The notes: generated from the sequence alone by a model not told the origin. Numbered from the stretch's first letter, positions 49,625-59,235 are shown. The stretch: 64,000 nucleotides of DNA from Candidatus Methylomirabilota bacterium (GCA_028870115.1 JAGWQH010000102.1:35788-99787); one strand, 5' to 3'. Translations and numbers: made by a program.

Positions 49625-50407
49625 TTAGTTCCTCTTCCTGACAACTTGCATCACCTGATCGAGCAGCCGCCCATTCGTGGAGATGGCATTCCCACCACGG
49701 ATAGTTGGCCGCCCCTCCCAGTCTGTGAAGGTTCCTCCAGACTCCCGCAGGATCGGCAACAGGGCTGCGCAGTCCCAGATGCTCATCACCGGATCGAGCA
49801 TCACCTCCGCCCGTCCCGTTGCGACCAGGATGTGGCCGTAACAATCGCCCCAACTCCGGTGCATCCGCGTGGCGGCGATCAGATGACGGAAGGCGGGCTC
49901 CCGTCCACACGGCTCGAAGCCGGCGCCGTCGGTGTACAGAAGTAGCGCCTCTTTCAGGCCATCCACGCCGGAGACCGCTGCACGCCGCCCATTCCACAAG
50001 CAGCCCATCCCACTGCCGGCCCAAACCATCTCGCCCAGCGCGGGGAAATTCGCCACCCCCAGGACGACCTCTCTATCGACCTCCAGTCCAAGCAGGACGC
50101 CGAAGAGCGGAACGCCGTGGAGGAAAGAGGCGGTCCCGTCGAGCGGGTCAATGATCCAGGTCCGGCCGGAGTCGCTCTGCTGCTCGCCGAACTCCTCTCC
50201 AAGAATGCCATGGTCCGGGTAGGCCTGTCGGATCAGCGCTCGGAGCTTCTCCTCGGCTTTGCGGTCGGCCACCGTCACAAAAGTGCGGTCCGGTTTCCGC
50301 TCTGGCGCAAGAGGGGTCTGAAAGTATTCCATCGTAATCTCGCCGGCCTGCCGGGCCGCTTCGACGGCGAAGTCCAGGAGTTTCTGCAGCTCCTCTTTTT
50401 CGAGCAT
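49625..50407 (-). CDS. hisN: Inositol-monophosphatase-family phosphatase, probably histidinol-phosphatase
   Basis: A 260-residue Mg-dependent phosphatase. GEEFGE (about residues 66-71), the metal motif WIIDPLDGTASFLHGVPLFG (about 80-99) and SIWDCAALLPILRESGG (about 207-223) are present. The TxSFxxGxPxxG run and length favour HisN over inositol phosphatase, but this is a call between close families. The start at ATG 50407 follows GAGG; an upstream ATG at 50452 has GGAGGA at longer spacing. A second, SuhB-like gene lies 0.4 kb away on the other strand. Confidence 0.85.
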   Translation of the reverse strand: MLEKEELQKLLDFAVEAARQAGEITMEYFQTPLAPERKPDRTFVTVADRKAEEKLRALIRQAYPDHGILGEEFGEQQSDSGRTWIIDPLDGTASFLHGVPLFGVLLGLEVDREVVLGVANFPALGEMVWAGSGMGCLWNGRRAAVSGVDGLKEALLLYTDGAGFEPCGREPAFRHLIAATRMHRSWGDCYGHILVATGRAEVMLDPVMSIWDCAALLPILRESGGTFTDWEGRPTIRGGNAISTNGRLLDQVMQVVRKRN

Positions 50408-50499
50408 TTGCTGCCTCATATCAGGTAGTACGAGCCTTGGCGGCAGGCTCATGAGACGCCATTCCTCCTCGGCCGATTCTGAAAACGCTTCAACACTTC

Positions 50500-50619
50500 T
50501 CAGTCCTCCTCCACAAGGACGAACTCTTCTCTCGGCGCGCCACAGTTCGGACAGTGCGCCGGCGGCCGATCGCCCTGTTGATGGTAGCCGCAGATGAGGC
50601 ACTTCCAGACGATAGCCAT
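50500..50619 (-). CDS. 39-residue rubredoxin-like protein
   Basis: A free-standing rubredoxin-type knuckle pair: CLICGY (residues 7-12) and CPNCGAPREEF (about 24-34), four cysteines to bind iron or zinc, as at the C-terminus of rubrerythrin. ATG 50619 has a strong GGAGGTGA site. Smaller than a classical rubredoxin (about 52 residues). It lies upstream of hisN on the same strand; an electron-transfer or structural zinc role cannot be separated from sequence. Confidence 0.8.
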   Translation of the reverse strand: MAIVWKCLICGYHQQGDRPPAHCPNCGAPREEFVLVEED

Positions 50620-50787
50620 CGCCCTCACCTCCGCGAACAGGTCTGGTACGCGTAATACGTTGTGCCGGGGCCCTCGCCCCATATTATCACCACGATCGGT
50701 CCGGGACAATGCGTTGATCGGACAGCGAAGGCTTCGACAGCATCGGATGGATATGGTAGACTACACTCGATTTCACCAGGAGGCGCA

Positions 50788-51570
50788 ATGGAAATCGACG
50801 CGATACGTGAGGTGGCACTGCGGGCCGCGAAGGAGGCCGGGGCGATCCTCCGCCAGGGACTGGAGCAGCAGCGAACCATCGAGTTCAAGGGAGTCAAGAA
50901 CCTCGTGACCGATATGGATCGCCGCTCCGAGGAGGCGATTGCCGACCTTGTTCGACACACGCTGCCGCACCACAGTGTGGTCTGCGAGGAAGGGACCAGA
51001 CTGGATGGCGACTCCGGATACCGCTGGTACGTGGATCCCCTGGATGGAACCACCAATTACGCCCACGGCTACCCCTGCTACTCCGTGTCGATCGGTGTGG
51101 AAAAGGACGGGGAGCTGATCTTCGGGTGCGTCTACGATCCGAGCCAGGAGGAGCTGTTCACCGCCGAGCGAGGTGGAGGGGCCTTTGTAAACGGCAAGCG
51201 ATTACAGGTCTCGGCCATCGCCGACTTATCGTGCGCGCTGCTGGCCACCGGCTTTCCAAACGATGTCGCGGGTACCAAGGACAACAACCTGGATTATTTT
51301 GTAAGGTTTATGAAACGCGCCCAGGGCGTTCGCCGCCCGGGCTCCGCGGCCCTGGATCTGTGTTATGTGGCCGCGGGACGGTTTGACGGCTTCTGGGAGC
51401 TGAAGCTATACCCGTGGGACATGGCGGCCGGCGTACTGATGGTTACGGAGGCGGGCGGGCGGGTGACCAATCTTCGCGGCGGGGCACATCGCCTCTCTAA
51501 TCCCCAGATCGTCGCCAGCAACGGTCTGCTCCATGACGAGATGCTCCGCGTGCTGGCCATCGAGAGTTGA
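50788..51570 (+). CDS. suhB: Inositol-1-monophosphatase (SuhB-like)
   Basis: A 260-residue phosphatase. EEGTRLDGD near residue 70, WYVDPLDGTTNYAHGYPCYSV (split over about residues 80-100) and LYPWDMAAGVLMVTEAGG (about 210-227) are the family metal-binding motifs. NFAHG is NYAHG here, typical of SuhB. AGGAGG precedes ATG 50788. The gene stands alone in orientation. Confidence 0.92.
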   Translation: MEIDAIREVALRAAKEAGAILRQGLEQQRTIEFKGVKNLVTDMDRRSEEAIADLVRHTLPHHSVVCEEGTRLDGDSGYRWYVDPLDGTTNYAHGYPCYSVSIGVEKDGELIFGCVYDPSQEELFTAERGGGAFVNGKRLQVSAIADLSCALLATGFPNDVAGTKDNNLDYFVRFMKRAQGVRRPGSAALDLCYVAAGRFDGFWELKLYPWDMAAGVLMVTEAGGRVTNLRGGAHRLSNPQIVASNGLLHDEMLRVLAIES

Positions 51571-51737
51571 TCCCGCTGTCACGTCGCCGAGGTGCTCGTG
51601 AGCCGGCGCTTGCGGCCGCTCAAGACCCTTGACAGCGTTATCTCGAGGGCGTAGGCTGTTGCGTAGTTCTCGCGGCCTCTGTACGGCCGCGAAAAAGAAC
51701 CAAGCGATCATAGAATATCGCAGAAAGGAGATGGTGG

Positions 51738-51923
51738 ATGGCGGGGAAGTTCCAACCGTACCGAGGGGAGAAGCGGCGAAAGGAAGCCGCACGCAAGACC
51801 AAGCAGGAGGAGAAGCTCCGCAAGAAGCTGGAGAGGAAAGAGGGCGCACTGCCGACTGAGGAGATCGAATCGGACAAGGGTTCGCCTCCCGCCGAAGAGC
51901 CGCCACCCGACCCCGCCTCATAA
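51738..51923 (+). CDS. 61-residue highly charged conserved-type protein
   Basis: A lysine/arginine/glutamate-rich protein opening MAGKFQPYRGEKRRKEAARK, with an acidic, proline-rich end. It is likely a single long helix. The opening resembles a small uncharacterised family I associate with nearby phyla. AAAGGAG lies 7 bases before ATG 51738. Function unknown. Confidence 0.65.
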   Translation: MAGKFQPYRGEKRRKEAARKTKQEEKLRKKLERKEGALPTEEIESDKGSPPAEEPPPDPAS

Positions 51924-51943
51924 TGCTGAGCGGGTCCAGCGGG

Positions 51944-53773
51944 TTATGGTCTGGCGATCCGTGCCCGCTTCCGCCCGTGCCGGTCCAGCACTTTCTTGCG
52001 CAACCGCAGACTCTTCGGCGTGACCTCCAGCAGTTCGTCTTCTGCCAGATACTCGACACAATTATCCAGACTCATCTGCCTCGGCGGCGTGAGGCGCACC
52101 GCAATATCGGAGGTCGAGGACCGCATATTCGTCAGATGCTTCCGCTTCGCGACATTCACCTCCAGGTCTCGCTCCTTGGCCGCCTCGCCCACGACCATCC
52201 CTTCATACGCCTCGGTCCCTGGTCCGATGAAGAGGATCCCGCTCCCCTCCGCACTCGCCAGACCGTACGCCGTGGCCACTCCAGCCTCCCACGCGACCAG
52301 CGATCCACGGTCACGCGCGCGGATCTCGCCGACCATCGGTTCATAGGCGTGAAATAGGCTGTTGAGCAGCCCGGTCCCGCGCGTCGCGGTCAGGAACGCC
52401 TGGCGAAATCCCAGCAACCCTCGCGTAGGGACCGTGAACTCGTAGTGCACGAGCCCCTGGTCGCCAGTCCGCATATCCACCAAACGTCCTCGCCGCACAC
52501 CCAACATCTCCATGACCAACCCAGCCTGTTCCTCCTGGACCTCGATGCTGACTCGTTCGAATGGCTCCAGCCGCTCCCCACTATGCGGATCGGTCTGAAA
52601 GATGACCTCGGGCCTCGAGACCTGCAGTTCATACCCCTCGCGCCGCATCGTCTCGATCAGAACGACCAGGTGTAACTCGCCTCGTCCGGCCACCAGGAAG
52701 CTGTCGGGGCTATCTGTGTCGTGGACTCTCAGGCTGACATTGTGTTCGAGCTCCTTAAACAGGCGCTCGCGGAGGCTTCGGCTCGAACTCCATCGTCCCT
52801 CTCGCCCCGCAAAGGGGCTGGTGTTGACGCTGAAGGTCATCTGTACGGTCGGCTCGTCGACCCGGATCGGGGGAAGGGCCAGAGGGTTATCCTTGTCGGC
52901 AATCGTCTCCCCGATTCCAATCTCCTCAAGGCCGGCCACCGCCACGATCTCGCCCGCCAGCGCCTCCTCGACCTCGACTCGGCCTAACCCCTGATGCACA
53001 AAGACCTGCGCCACCTTGTCGGGGTGCCAGGTTCCATCCTTGGCGATTCGAATGACCTCCTGGGCTCGGCGCAGACGGCCGGCGTACAGGCGGCCGATGG
53101 CGATCCGGCCCTTATAATCATCATAGGCCAGGAGATTGACCAGCATCTGCGTGGGACCATCCGGCTCCACCGCGGGGGGAGGCAGAGATCTGAGGATCGT
53201 GTCAAACAGGGGCTGCAGGTCAGGCGTCAGCGTGGTCGGTGTGTAGCCAGCCTGTCCACGGAGGGCATCTGTGTAGACAATCGGGAAGTCCGCCTGCTCT
53301 TCGGTTGCCCCTAGATCGATGAACAGATCGAAGGTAGCATTGGCCACATAGTCGGTTCTGGCATTGGCGCGATCGATCTTATTGATCACCACGACCACCT
53401 TGTGCTGGCGTTCCAGGGCCTTGCGCAGGACGAACCGGGTCTGGGGCATCGGTCCATCCACGGCATCTACCAGCAGCAACACGCCGTCCACCATGTTCAG
53501 AACTCGCTCGACCTCGCCCCCGAAGTCGGCGTGTCCCGGCGTATCCACAATGTTGATTTTCACGTCTCCGTAGGTCACAGCGGTATTCTTGGCCAGGATG
53601 GTGATGCCGCGCTCCCGCTCCAGCGGGTTGGAATCCATAACCCGTTCGACCATCACCTGGTTGTCTCTGAAGATACGGCTCTGCTTCAGCATAGCATCCA
53701 CGAGCGTCGTCTTGCCATGGTCTACGTGTGCGATGATGGCCAGATTCCTGAGATCGGTGCGCTGCTGTGTCAT
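51944..53773 (-). CDS. typA: Ribosome-associated GTPase TypA/BipA
   Basis: A 609-residue translational GTPase. G1 is [10 protein letters not shown] (about residues 14-23), the switch I region [11 protein letters not shown]3 [14 protein letters not shown] (about 76-89), G4 NKIDR, then EF-G-like domains III and V and the BipA C-terminal domain. It binds ribosomes at the EF-G site and aids assembly or stress adaptation. ATG 53773 follows GAAGG; a longer frame to 53827 is unsupported. Confidence 0.97.
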   Translation of the reverse strand: MTQQRTDLRNLAIIAHVDHGKTTLVDAMLKQSRIFRDNQVMVERVMDSNPLERERGITILAKNTAVTYGDVKINIVDTPGHADFGGEVERVLNMVDGVLLLVDAVDGPMPQTRFVLRKALERQHKVVVVINKIDRANARTDYVANATFDLFIDLGATEEQADFPIVYTDALRGQAGYTPTTLTPDLQPLFDTILRSLPPPAVEPDGPTQMLVNLLAYDDYKGRIAIGRLYAGRLRRAQEVIRIAKDGTWHPDKVAQVFVHQGLGRVEVEEALAGEIVAVAGLEEIGIGETIADKDNPLALPPIRVDEPTVQMTFSVNTSPFAGREGRWSSSRSLRERLFKELEHNVSLRVHDTDSPDSFLVAGRGELHLVVLIETMRREGYELQVSRPEVIFQTDPHSGERLEPFERVSIEVQEEQAGLVMEMLGVRRGRLVDMRTGDQGLVHYEFTVPTRGLLGFRQAFLTATRGTGLLNSLFHAYEPMVGEIRARDRGSLVAWEAGVATAYGLASAEGSGILFIGPGTEAYEGMVVGEAAKERDLEVNVAKRKHLTNMRSSTSDIAVRLTPPRQMSLDNCVEYLAEDELLEVTPKSLRLRKKVLDRHGRKRARIARP

Positions 53774-54122
53774 AATGCCTTCTTTGATGCGATGATGGAT
53801 CGTGCGACCTGTCTGCGTGCATCGCACAGGCAGGCGTGCCCGGCAGTAGGTGGCACGAACGCGGAAAATGTATCGTACATTCGAAACCCAGTATGGGGAG
53901 GCGCGAGAAAGGTCAGAGCCCGAGGGGAAACCGGCTGCGGACCTGCTGGGGCCGTTTCAACAGATGCGGAGATCACGTTGAAACGGCACGAGTCCATCAC
54001 CTCACGAATTGGCCAAAGTGTATCGCAAAAGGACGGCGTCGTCAAATAATTCCTGCATTGAGCGAGGCGAGACTTTCCCGTTGCGCCACGCAGCTCGGAG
54101 GCGTACTATTCTTTGGTACCTT

Positions 54123-54151
54123 CCTGCCGCGCGCCGCGTGGCGCAGGCAGG
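54123..54151. repeat. GC-rich hairpin upstream of the FKBP gene
   Basis: CCTGCC (54123-54128) with GGCAGG (54146-54151), and an inner GCGCC/GGCGC pair, around a 4-base loop. It is not followed by T's. The 53774-54198 gap has no supportable gene; this hairpin is its only clear structure. Confidence 0.5.
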
Positions 54152-54198
54152 TGCGTGAGCGGTTCAGTTGGCTGTGTCACACCGATGGAGGATGAAGA

Positions 54199-54759
54199 AT
54201 GAAGAGAGCTCGATACGTAACGATGCTTGCAACGGCTGTGGCGGTGATCCTGGCCATGGCGACTGGGCTCGCACTGGCCGAGGCGCCAGAAAAGGCGCCG
54301 GCCAAAGGTAAAGCTGACAGTCCCGGAATTCAGAAAGGCTCCACCGTGAAGCTTGAGTACAGACTGTCGGACGAAAAGGGGGCAGTCTTGGATACCAATG
54401 AAGGGAAGGAGCCCTTAATCTACACCCATGGGCAGGGACAGATCATCCCGGGGTTGGAGAAGGCGCTGGGCGGCCTGCACGTAGGCGATGCGAAGCACGT
54501 CGTGGTCTCGCCCGATGAGGCCTATGGACCGATCAGGCCCGAGGCGTTCGTTGAGATCCCTAAAGAACGCATTCCGGAGAAATCGCAGACAGTCGGGGCC
54601 CATCTCGTGGCCCAAGGTAAGGACGGGCAGCCCTTGCACGCCTTCGTAAAAGAGGTCAAGGAGAAAACGGTCGTCCTGGACACCAATCATCCGTTGGCAG
54701 GGAAGGCGTTGACCTTCGACATCAAGATCGTCGGCGTCGAGGCTGCGCAAAGCAAGTAG
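54199..54759 (+). CDS. Periplasmic FKBP/SlyD-type peptidyl-prolyl isomerase
   Basis: A 186-residue protein. A signal peptide (about residues 1-27, cleavage likely after ALA) precedes an FKBP domain: GSTVKLEYRLSDEKGAVLDT (about 48-67), PLIYTHGQGQIIPGLEKAL (about 74-92), then an IF-type insert as in SlyD, and VSPDEAYGP. It accelerates prolyl isomerisation of exported proteins. GGAGGATGA precedes ATG 54199. Confidence 0.92.
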   Translation: MKRARYVTMLATAVAVILAMATGLALAEAPEKAPAKGKADSPGIQKGSTVKLEYRLSDEKGAVLDTNEGKEPLIYTHGQGQIIPGLEKALGGLHVGDAKHVVVSPDEAYGPIRPEAFVEIPKERIPEKSQTVGAHLVAQGKDGQPLHAFVKEVKEKTVVLDTNHPLAGKALTFDIKIVGVEAAQSK

Positions 54760-54796
54760 AAGGGCTGGTAGGCGCCAAGACCGACGGCTGCGGCGC

Positions 54797-55705
54797 TCAC
54801 TCCAGGTAGACGAGGCCCTGGCGGTCGATATCGAGAAGATGCGCGCGGTTTTCAATTCCGAACTCTCGCCGCCAGCGTTCGCTCATCCTGTGGCCGATCC
54901 CCTCGCCGTTTCCGCTGACCAGCGCAAGCAGCGAGGAGCCCGCACCGCTCAGGCAGGTTGCCAGCGCGCCCGCTTGACGACCCTCTTCCAACACCACCTC
55001 CATCCCCGGGAGCAATGCGGCCCGGTAGGGTTGGTGGAGGCGGTCTTCAGTCCCCGGCGCCAGCAGTTCTGGACGGTCGGTGGCAAGACCCGTCAGCAGG
55101 AGGGCCAGGCGGGTCAGGTTGAAAACGGCATCAGCAAACGGGACCTGCTTGGGGAGCACCTCCCGCGCGCACTTTGTCGCAAGCTTGACCTCCGGGATCA
55201 CGACTACTGCCTTCAGGTAAACGGGAACGGGGACCTTGGCGGTCACGACGCGGCCCGCGACGATGGCGGAAGCCGTGAGGCCTCCCATCAAGGCCGGCGT
55301 CACATTGTCGGGGTGACCTTCGAACGGGAGGGCTCTGGCGAGAAGCTCATCCGTCGAGAACTGAACGCCGGCCAGACGGGCGGCGGCGGCGATCCCGGCG
55401 AGACATGCCGCGGCGCTGCTGCCAAGACCACGCCCCAACGGGATCCGGTTAATCTGGCGTATTCGCAGTCCGGCAGGCTGGAAGCCCACGTCCCGGAACG
55501 TTGCCTGCGCCGCCCGAACCGTGAGGTTGCGCTCACCCGCCTGCTCCAGCTCGACCTTCCCCTCACCCTCGACCTGGAGCTGGAACCCCACAGCCTCGTC
55601 GATAAGCTCCACCTCGTTGTACAGGCTCAGCGCCATTCCGAGTGTGTCGAACCCCGGTCCAAGGTTGGCCGTTGAGGCCGGCACCCTCACTCTTACCAGT
55701 CTCAT
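54797..55705 (-). CDS. thrB: Homoserine kinase
   Basis: A 302-residue GHMP kinase. VRVPASTANLGPGFDTLGMAL (split over about residues 5-25) opens it, the GHMP ATP loop PLGRGLGSSAAA is near residues 87-98, and CLSGAGSSLLALV near 250 is motif 3. It phosphorylates homoserine on the way to threonine. ATG 55705 follows AGGAGAG; the longer open frame to 55948 is in intergenic DNA. Confidence 0.96.
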   Translation of the reverse strand: MRLVRVRVPASTANLGPGFDTLGMALSLYNEVELIDEAVGFQLQVEGEGKVELEQAGERNLTVRAAQATFRDVGFQPAGLRIRQINRIPLGRGLGSSAAACLAGIAAAARLAGVQFSTDELLARALPFEGHPDNVTPALMGGLTASAIVAGRVVTAKVPVPVYLKAVVVIPEVKLATKCAREVLPKQVPFADAVFNLTRLALLLTGLATDRPELLAPGTEDRLHQPYRAALLPGMEVVLEEGRQAGALATCLSGAGSSLLALVSGNGEGIGHRMSERWRREFGIENRAHLLDIDRQGLVYLE

Positions 55706-55808
55706 CGATCGCTCTCCTCTTATGACTTCCGCTTCCGGCATAGGCGGTCCCCACCATATACCGTAATTTGTCAATCCCCGCAAGGAGTAGTTGGCGGGCA
55801 AATCTCCT

Positions 55809-55837
55809 TGACTCTCGCAGCGTTTGACGCTATAAGA
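55809..55837 (+). promoter_or_regulatory. Promoter of the proC-yggT-yggU operon
   Basis: TTGACT (55809-55814), a 17-base spacer, TATAAG (55832-55837), 31 bases before the proC ATG. Confidence 0.8.
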
Positions 55838-55868
55838 CGAAAGGCCCTTCAGACGCAAGGAGCGAAGA

Positions 55869-56684
55869 ATGCTACAAGGTCGGACCATCGGGTTTGTCGG
55901 GGCCGGCAATATGGCCGAGGCGATGATTCGCGGTCTGCTCGAAGCCAAGCTGGTGACCGCCGATCAGATCATCGCCTCGGACATCGTCGAGGCGAAGCGA
56001 CAGCAGATCCAATTGCGCTACGGCATCCAGACTGTAACCGAGGGCCGCGATGTCGGGCTGAAGGCGTCGATCCTGGCTCTGGCTGTCAAACCCCAGGATA
56101 TGGAGGCGGCATTACAAGGGATCGCCGCTTCTGTGGATCAGACCAAGACGATCATCTCGATTGCCGCCGGTATCACGATCGCCTTTATCGCCGAGCGCCT
56201 GCCCGCCAAGGCGCGGATCGTTCGCGTCATGCCTAACGCCCCGGCCCTGGTTCTGGCCGGCGCCGCCGGCATTGCGAAGGGTGAGCATGCGACGGCTGAA
56301 GATCTACAGATTGCGGAAGCGATCTTTTCCGCAGTTGGGAGGGTAGTTGTTGTTGAGGAGAAACACCTGGACGCCGTAACGGGGCTGAGCGGTAGCGGTC
56401 CCGCCTACGTATTCCTGTTTGTTGAAGCGCTGGCCGACGCCGGTGTCAAGGTAGGGCTTGCGCGGGATATCGCCGGACTGCTGGCCGCTCAAACCGTCCT
56501 GGGCGCCGCAAAGATGGTGCTTGAAAGCGGGCGCCATCCGGCAGAGCTGAAGGATATGGTCGCCTCTCCCGGCGGTACGACCATTGCCGGGCTGTATGCC
56601 CTGGAGCGCGGCGGATTGCGTGGGACCCTCATAGAGGCGGTAGAGGCGGCCACGATTCGATCTCGAGAGTTAGGCAGGAGATAA
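55869..56684 (+). CDS. proC: Pyrroline-5-carboxylate reductase
   Basis: A 271-residue reductase for the last step of proline synthesis. The Rossmann loop is GFVGAGNMAEAMIRGLL (about residues 8-24), LAVKPQ (about 71-76), VRVMPNAPALV (about 117-127), and the C-terminal signature LDAVTGLSGSGPAYVFLFVE and ASPGGTTIAGL. GGAG precedes ATG 55869. It leads an operon with yggT and yggU, commonly seen with yggS, which here is far away. Confidence 0.97.
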   Translation: MLQGRTIGFVGAGNMAEAMIRGLLEAKLVTADQIIASDIVEAKRQQIQLRYGIQTVTEGRDVGLKASILALAVKPQDMEAALQGIAASVDQTKTIISIAAGITIAFIAERLPAKARIVRVMPNAPALVLAGAAGIAKGEHATAEDLQIAEAIFSAVGRVVVVEEKHLDAVTGLSGSGPAYVFLFVEALADAGVKVGLARDIAGLLAAQTVLGAAKMVLESGRHPAELKDMVASPGGTTIAGLYALERGGLRGTLIEAVEAATIRSRELGRR

Positions 56685-56690
56685 TTCACC

Positions 56691-56990
56691 ATGCCGTTTG
56701 TCGCCCACTTCATCGATGCATTTGCGTCCGTCCTGAATACCGTATTGTGGATCTACACCTGGCTCTTTATCATCCGGGCGCTGCTCTCCTGGGTCAATCC
56801 CGATCCGTGGAACCCGATCGTCCAGCTCCTCGCTCGCGCCACCGACCCGGTGCTGCGACCGATTCAGCAATTGATCCCGACATGGCGATTGGGGATCGAT
56901 ATCTCTCCCGTCATCGCGATCCTGGCGTGCCAGTTTATCCAGCGGTGGCTTGTGCCTTCCCTCCAAGAGCTGGCCTGGAACCTCCGCTGA
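56691..56990 (+). CDS. yggT: YggT family membrane protein
   Basis: A 99-residue protein with two membrane segments (about residues 16-38 and 68-88) and the family motif RALLSWVNPDPWNP (about residues 29-42), LLARATDPVLRPI. Function is not firmly known; linkage to envelope or cell division is common. Its stop overlaps the yggU ATG. Confidence 0.93.
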   Translation: MPFVAHFIDAFASVLNTVLWIYTWLFIIRALLSWVNPDPWNPIVQLLARATDPVLRPIQQLIPTWRLGIDISPVIAILACQFIQRWLVPSLQELAWNLR

Positions 56991-57298
56991 TGGTTGCCGT
57001 TCGGCAGGAGGGCGAGACCGCCTCCTTTCGTGTTCACCTGCAGCCGAAGGCATCCCGCGACGCGATCGTCGGCGAAGTCGATGGTGTCCTACGGCTCCGG
57101 GTAACCGCACCGCCGGTGGAAGGACGGGCCAACGAGGCCTGCCTCCGTCTGCTCGCCAAGGTCCTCGATTTGCCGGTATCCCGACTTCGAATCGTCGTCG
57201 GAACCCACGCTCGCGTGAAAACTATCCGGATCGTCGGAACCTCAGCCGATCTCCTCCGTACGGCACTCTGCAACCTGCTGGAGCCCCCAAAGCTGTAA
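56990..57298 (+). CDS. yggU: DUF167 family protein (YggU)
   Basis: A 102-residue DUF167 protein. VHLQPKASRDAIVGEVDG (about residues 14-31) and LRVTAPPVEGRANEACLRLLA (split over about 35-55) are the family pattern. The ATG overlaps the yggT stop. Function unknown; it is a frequent partner of yggT and proC. Confidence 0.93.
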   Translation: MVAVRQEGETASFRVHLQPKASRDAIVGEVDGVLRLRVTAPPVEGRANEACLRLLAKVLDLPVSRLRIVVGTHARVKTIRIVGTSADLLRTALCNLLEPPKL

Positions 57299-57331
57299 CT
57301 CTGGCAGAGATCGAGGCATACGCATCTCTCA

Positions 57332-58198
57332 TCAAGCCGGAGCCAATCTTTCAGAACCTGCCGTGGAAGTGGGGATAGAGAACCCCACGACATCCTCGCC
57401 CCCATCTACCCCGATCACGTTACCTGTCATCCAGTAGGTCTCCGGACGGCTCAAGACAACGAGCGTTGCGGCAACGTCCTCCGGCGTAGTGAGGCGGCCG
57501 GAGGGATTCATCGCCAGCGCGGTCTGAACGATCTCCTGGCTTCCGGGGATCTTCCGGAGGGCCGGAGTATCGGTGACCCCTGCGCGGATAGCGTTCGCCG
57601 TAATCCCCAAGGAGGCCAGCTCCATCGCGAGCTGTCGGATGTGCGACTCGAGGGCCGCCTTAGCCGCCGATACGGCGCCATAGCCGGACCACACCCGCGT
57701 CCCGCCGGAACTGGTCATCGCATACACCCGTCCACCGCGAACCATCAACTTTCGCATCACCAGGTCCTGAACCCAATAGACGAGACTGTGCGCCATCACA
57801 TCCAGGGTCATATCCATCTGGGCTTGGCTGATGGCGTCCTTGGGCGAAGGGGCGAGGAACGGCTTCAAGGTGCCGAAGGCGAGGGAGTGTAGTATCACCT
57901 TCACCGACGAAGGTTCCCCTCGACCGGCCAGGATCTTCTCCATTTGATCCAGGACGTCACGCCGTTTTTCCGGATCGGAGGCGTTCACGTTGAAGAACAC
58001 CGCTTCCCGCCCCGCCTGTTTGATCTCGGTGATAATTCGGTCCACATTCGGCATGGTTGCCTTGCGGTCCAGGTGTATGCCAAAGATATGCATCCCTGCT
58101 TTGGCCAGGGCAAGAGAGGCGGCTCCACCGAAGCCGCTGGAGGCCCCCAGGATCAGGGTCCACCCCTGCAGTCCCGGACTCTTCGATTGTGTTGTCAT
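57332..58198 (-). CDS. FabL-like short-chain dehydrogenase (probable enoyl-ACP reductase)
   Basis: A 288-residue SDR. The cofactor loop is LILGASSGFGGAASLAL (about residues 14-30). The active-site tyrosine and lysine are spaced Y-x6-K in SGYGAVSAAKAALE, as in FabI/FabL enoyl-ACP reductases rather than YxxxK of classical SDRs, and the tail GVDGGEDVVG is SDR-like. The enoyl-reductase role is therefore likely but not certain. The ATG overlaps the stop of the SnoaL-like gene (ATGA), so the two are coupled. Confidence 0.78.
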   Translation of the reverse strand: MTTQSKSPGLQGWTLILGASSGFGGAASLALAKAGMHIFGIHLDRKATMPNVDRIITEIKQAGREAVFFNVNASDPEKRRDVLDQMEKILAGRGEPSSVKVILHSLAFGTLKPFLAPSPKDAISQAQMDMTLDVMAHSLVYWVQDLVMRKLMVRGGRVYAMTSSGGTRVWSGYGAVSAAKAALESHIRQLAMELASLGITANAIRAGVTDTPALRKIPGSQEIVQTALAMNPSGRLTTPEDVAATLVVLSRPETYWMTGNVIGVDGGEDVVGFSIPTSTAGSERLAPA

Positions 58199-58674
58199 GC
58201 ACTCCTCTGCGCAGCCGCGCTTGGCTTAGGCTGATCAGGATGGGATGCGGAATCATGTCCCTTCGTACCAATCAGGCCAAGCTGGTACATGAGCCCCAGG
58301 AAATCATGCTGTGCCCATCGCTCCACGATCTTCCCGTCCTCGAACCGGTAGATGACAATACCGGTCATCTCCAGCCGCTTCCCGGTCGGCGAGACACCAA
58401 AAAGTTCGCCCGTATGCATTCCAGCCGCAGTCATTCTGACCACCACCCGGTCTCCCTCGGCAATCAGATCGTGAATAACGGGGTTGCCCTCTGGGGCCGC
58501 GGATGCAAAAGTCCTGAACGTCTGCTTGATCGCTTCAAGTCCGGGCTTGAGACCGGGAATCGGCGGCGGATCGTGGTAGACAAGATTGGGAGAGAAAAAC
58601 TCATCCATCGCCGAGAATTTGAACCCTTCGGCGTAGAGGCGACGCACCAGACGCTTGTTGTCTTCCGTCGACAT
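58195..58674 (-). CDS. SnoaL-like/ester cyclase family protein
   Basis: A 159-residue NTF2-fold protein: LVRRLYAEGF (about residues 9-18), DEFFSPNLVYHDPPP (about 24-38), GRVVVRMTAAGMHTGEL-type strands, and WAQHDFLGLMYQLG near residue 120. The C-terminal 25 residues are low complexity. GGGAGGTG precedes ATG 58674. Members are polyketide cyclases or small-molecule isomerases; the substrate here is unknown, and the FabL-like partner suggests lipid or ketide chemistry. Confidence 0.82.
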   Translation of the reverse strand: MSTEDNKRLVRRLYAEGFKFSAMDEFFSPNLVYHDPPPIPGLKPGLEAIKQTFRTFASAAPEGNPVIHDLIAEGDRVVVRMTAAGMHTGELFGVSPTGKRLEMTGIVIYRFEDGKIVERWAQHDFLGLMYQLGLIGTKGHDSASHPDQPKPSAAAQRSA

Positions 58675-58815
58675 CTGACACCTCCCACACTGCTGTTGTA
58701 TGCGCGGGGCTATGCGCCACATCCATCTGTGGCCTACGCGTTTATTACGGATTGCATTTCAGTCAACCAGAAAGTGTTTGGCAGGTCAAGAAATAAATTT
58801 GAAAAGGGCGATGCG

Positions 58816-58844
58816 TTGACAATCCGGATTCAGACAGTTATGAT
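58816..58844 (+). promoter_or_regulatory. Strong promoter of the heme-monooxygenase-like gene
   Basis: TTGACA (58816-58821), a 17-base spacer, TATGAT (58839-58844), 51 bases before the ATG. Confidence 0.8.
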
Positions 58845-58895
58845 GGTGCATTTCTGATCCAGCAAAACGTAAACCGTCCTGTACTGGAGGGAACA

Positions 58896-59204
58896 ATGAT
58901 TGTCGTGGCAAATAGAGTGCCTGTCACAAAAGGGTATGAAAGCGAGTTTGAGAAGCGATTCGACAAGCGCTTGAGCGTTGTGGAGCGCATGCCGGGATTT
59001 ATCCGAAACGAGATCCTTCGGCCTATCGTAGGCGATTACTATATCCTCATGACTCATTGGGAAAGCCGGGAGACGTTCGAAGCCTGGACCCAGAGCGAAG
59101 AGTTCAAGCAGGTCCACGCCAACTTGGCGCCCAAGGAGATGTGTCCCGGTCCCAACGGCTTCGAGATACACGAGGTCATCCTGGTATCGGAGAAGAAACC
59201 GTAG
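58896..59204 (+). CDS. Antibiotic biosynthesis monooxygenase/HmoA-type protein
   Basis: A 102-residue dimeric ferredoxin-like ABM-fold protein. MIVVANRVPVTKGYESEFE opens it with the family asparagine (residue 6), and PGFIRNEILRP, LMTHWESRETFEAW (about residues 51-64) with a W-x and an H nearby, as in HmoA/IsdG-type heme-degrading proteins. Heme cleavage is likely but the family also holds quinol monooxygenases. GGAGGGAAC precedes ATG 58896. Confidence 0.82.
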   Translation: MIVVANRVPVTKGYESEFEKRFDKRLSVVERMPGFIRNEILRPIVGDYYILMTHWESRETFEAWTQSEEFKQVHANLAPKEMCPGPNGFEIHEVILVSEKKP

Positions 59205-59235
59205 GGACGGACAGGGTCCTGGTAAGGGGGCTGCG

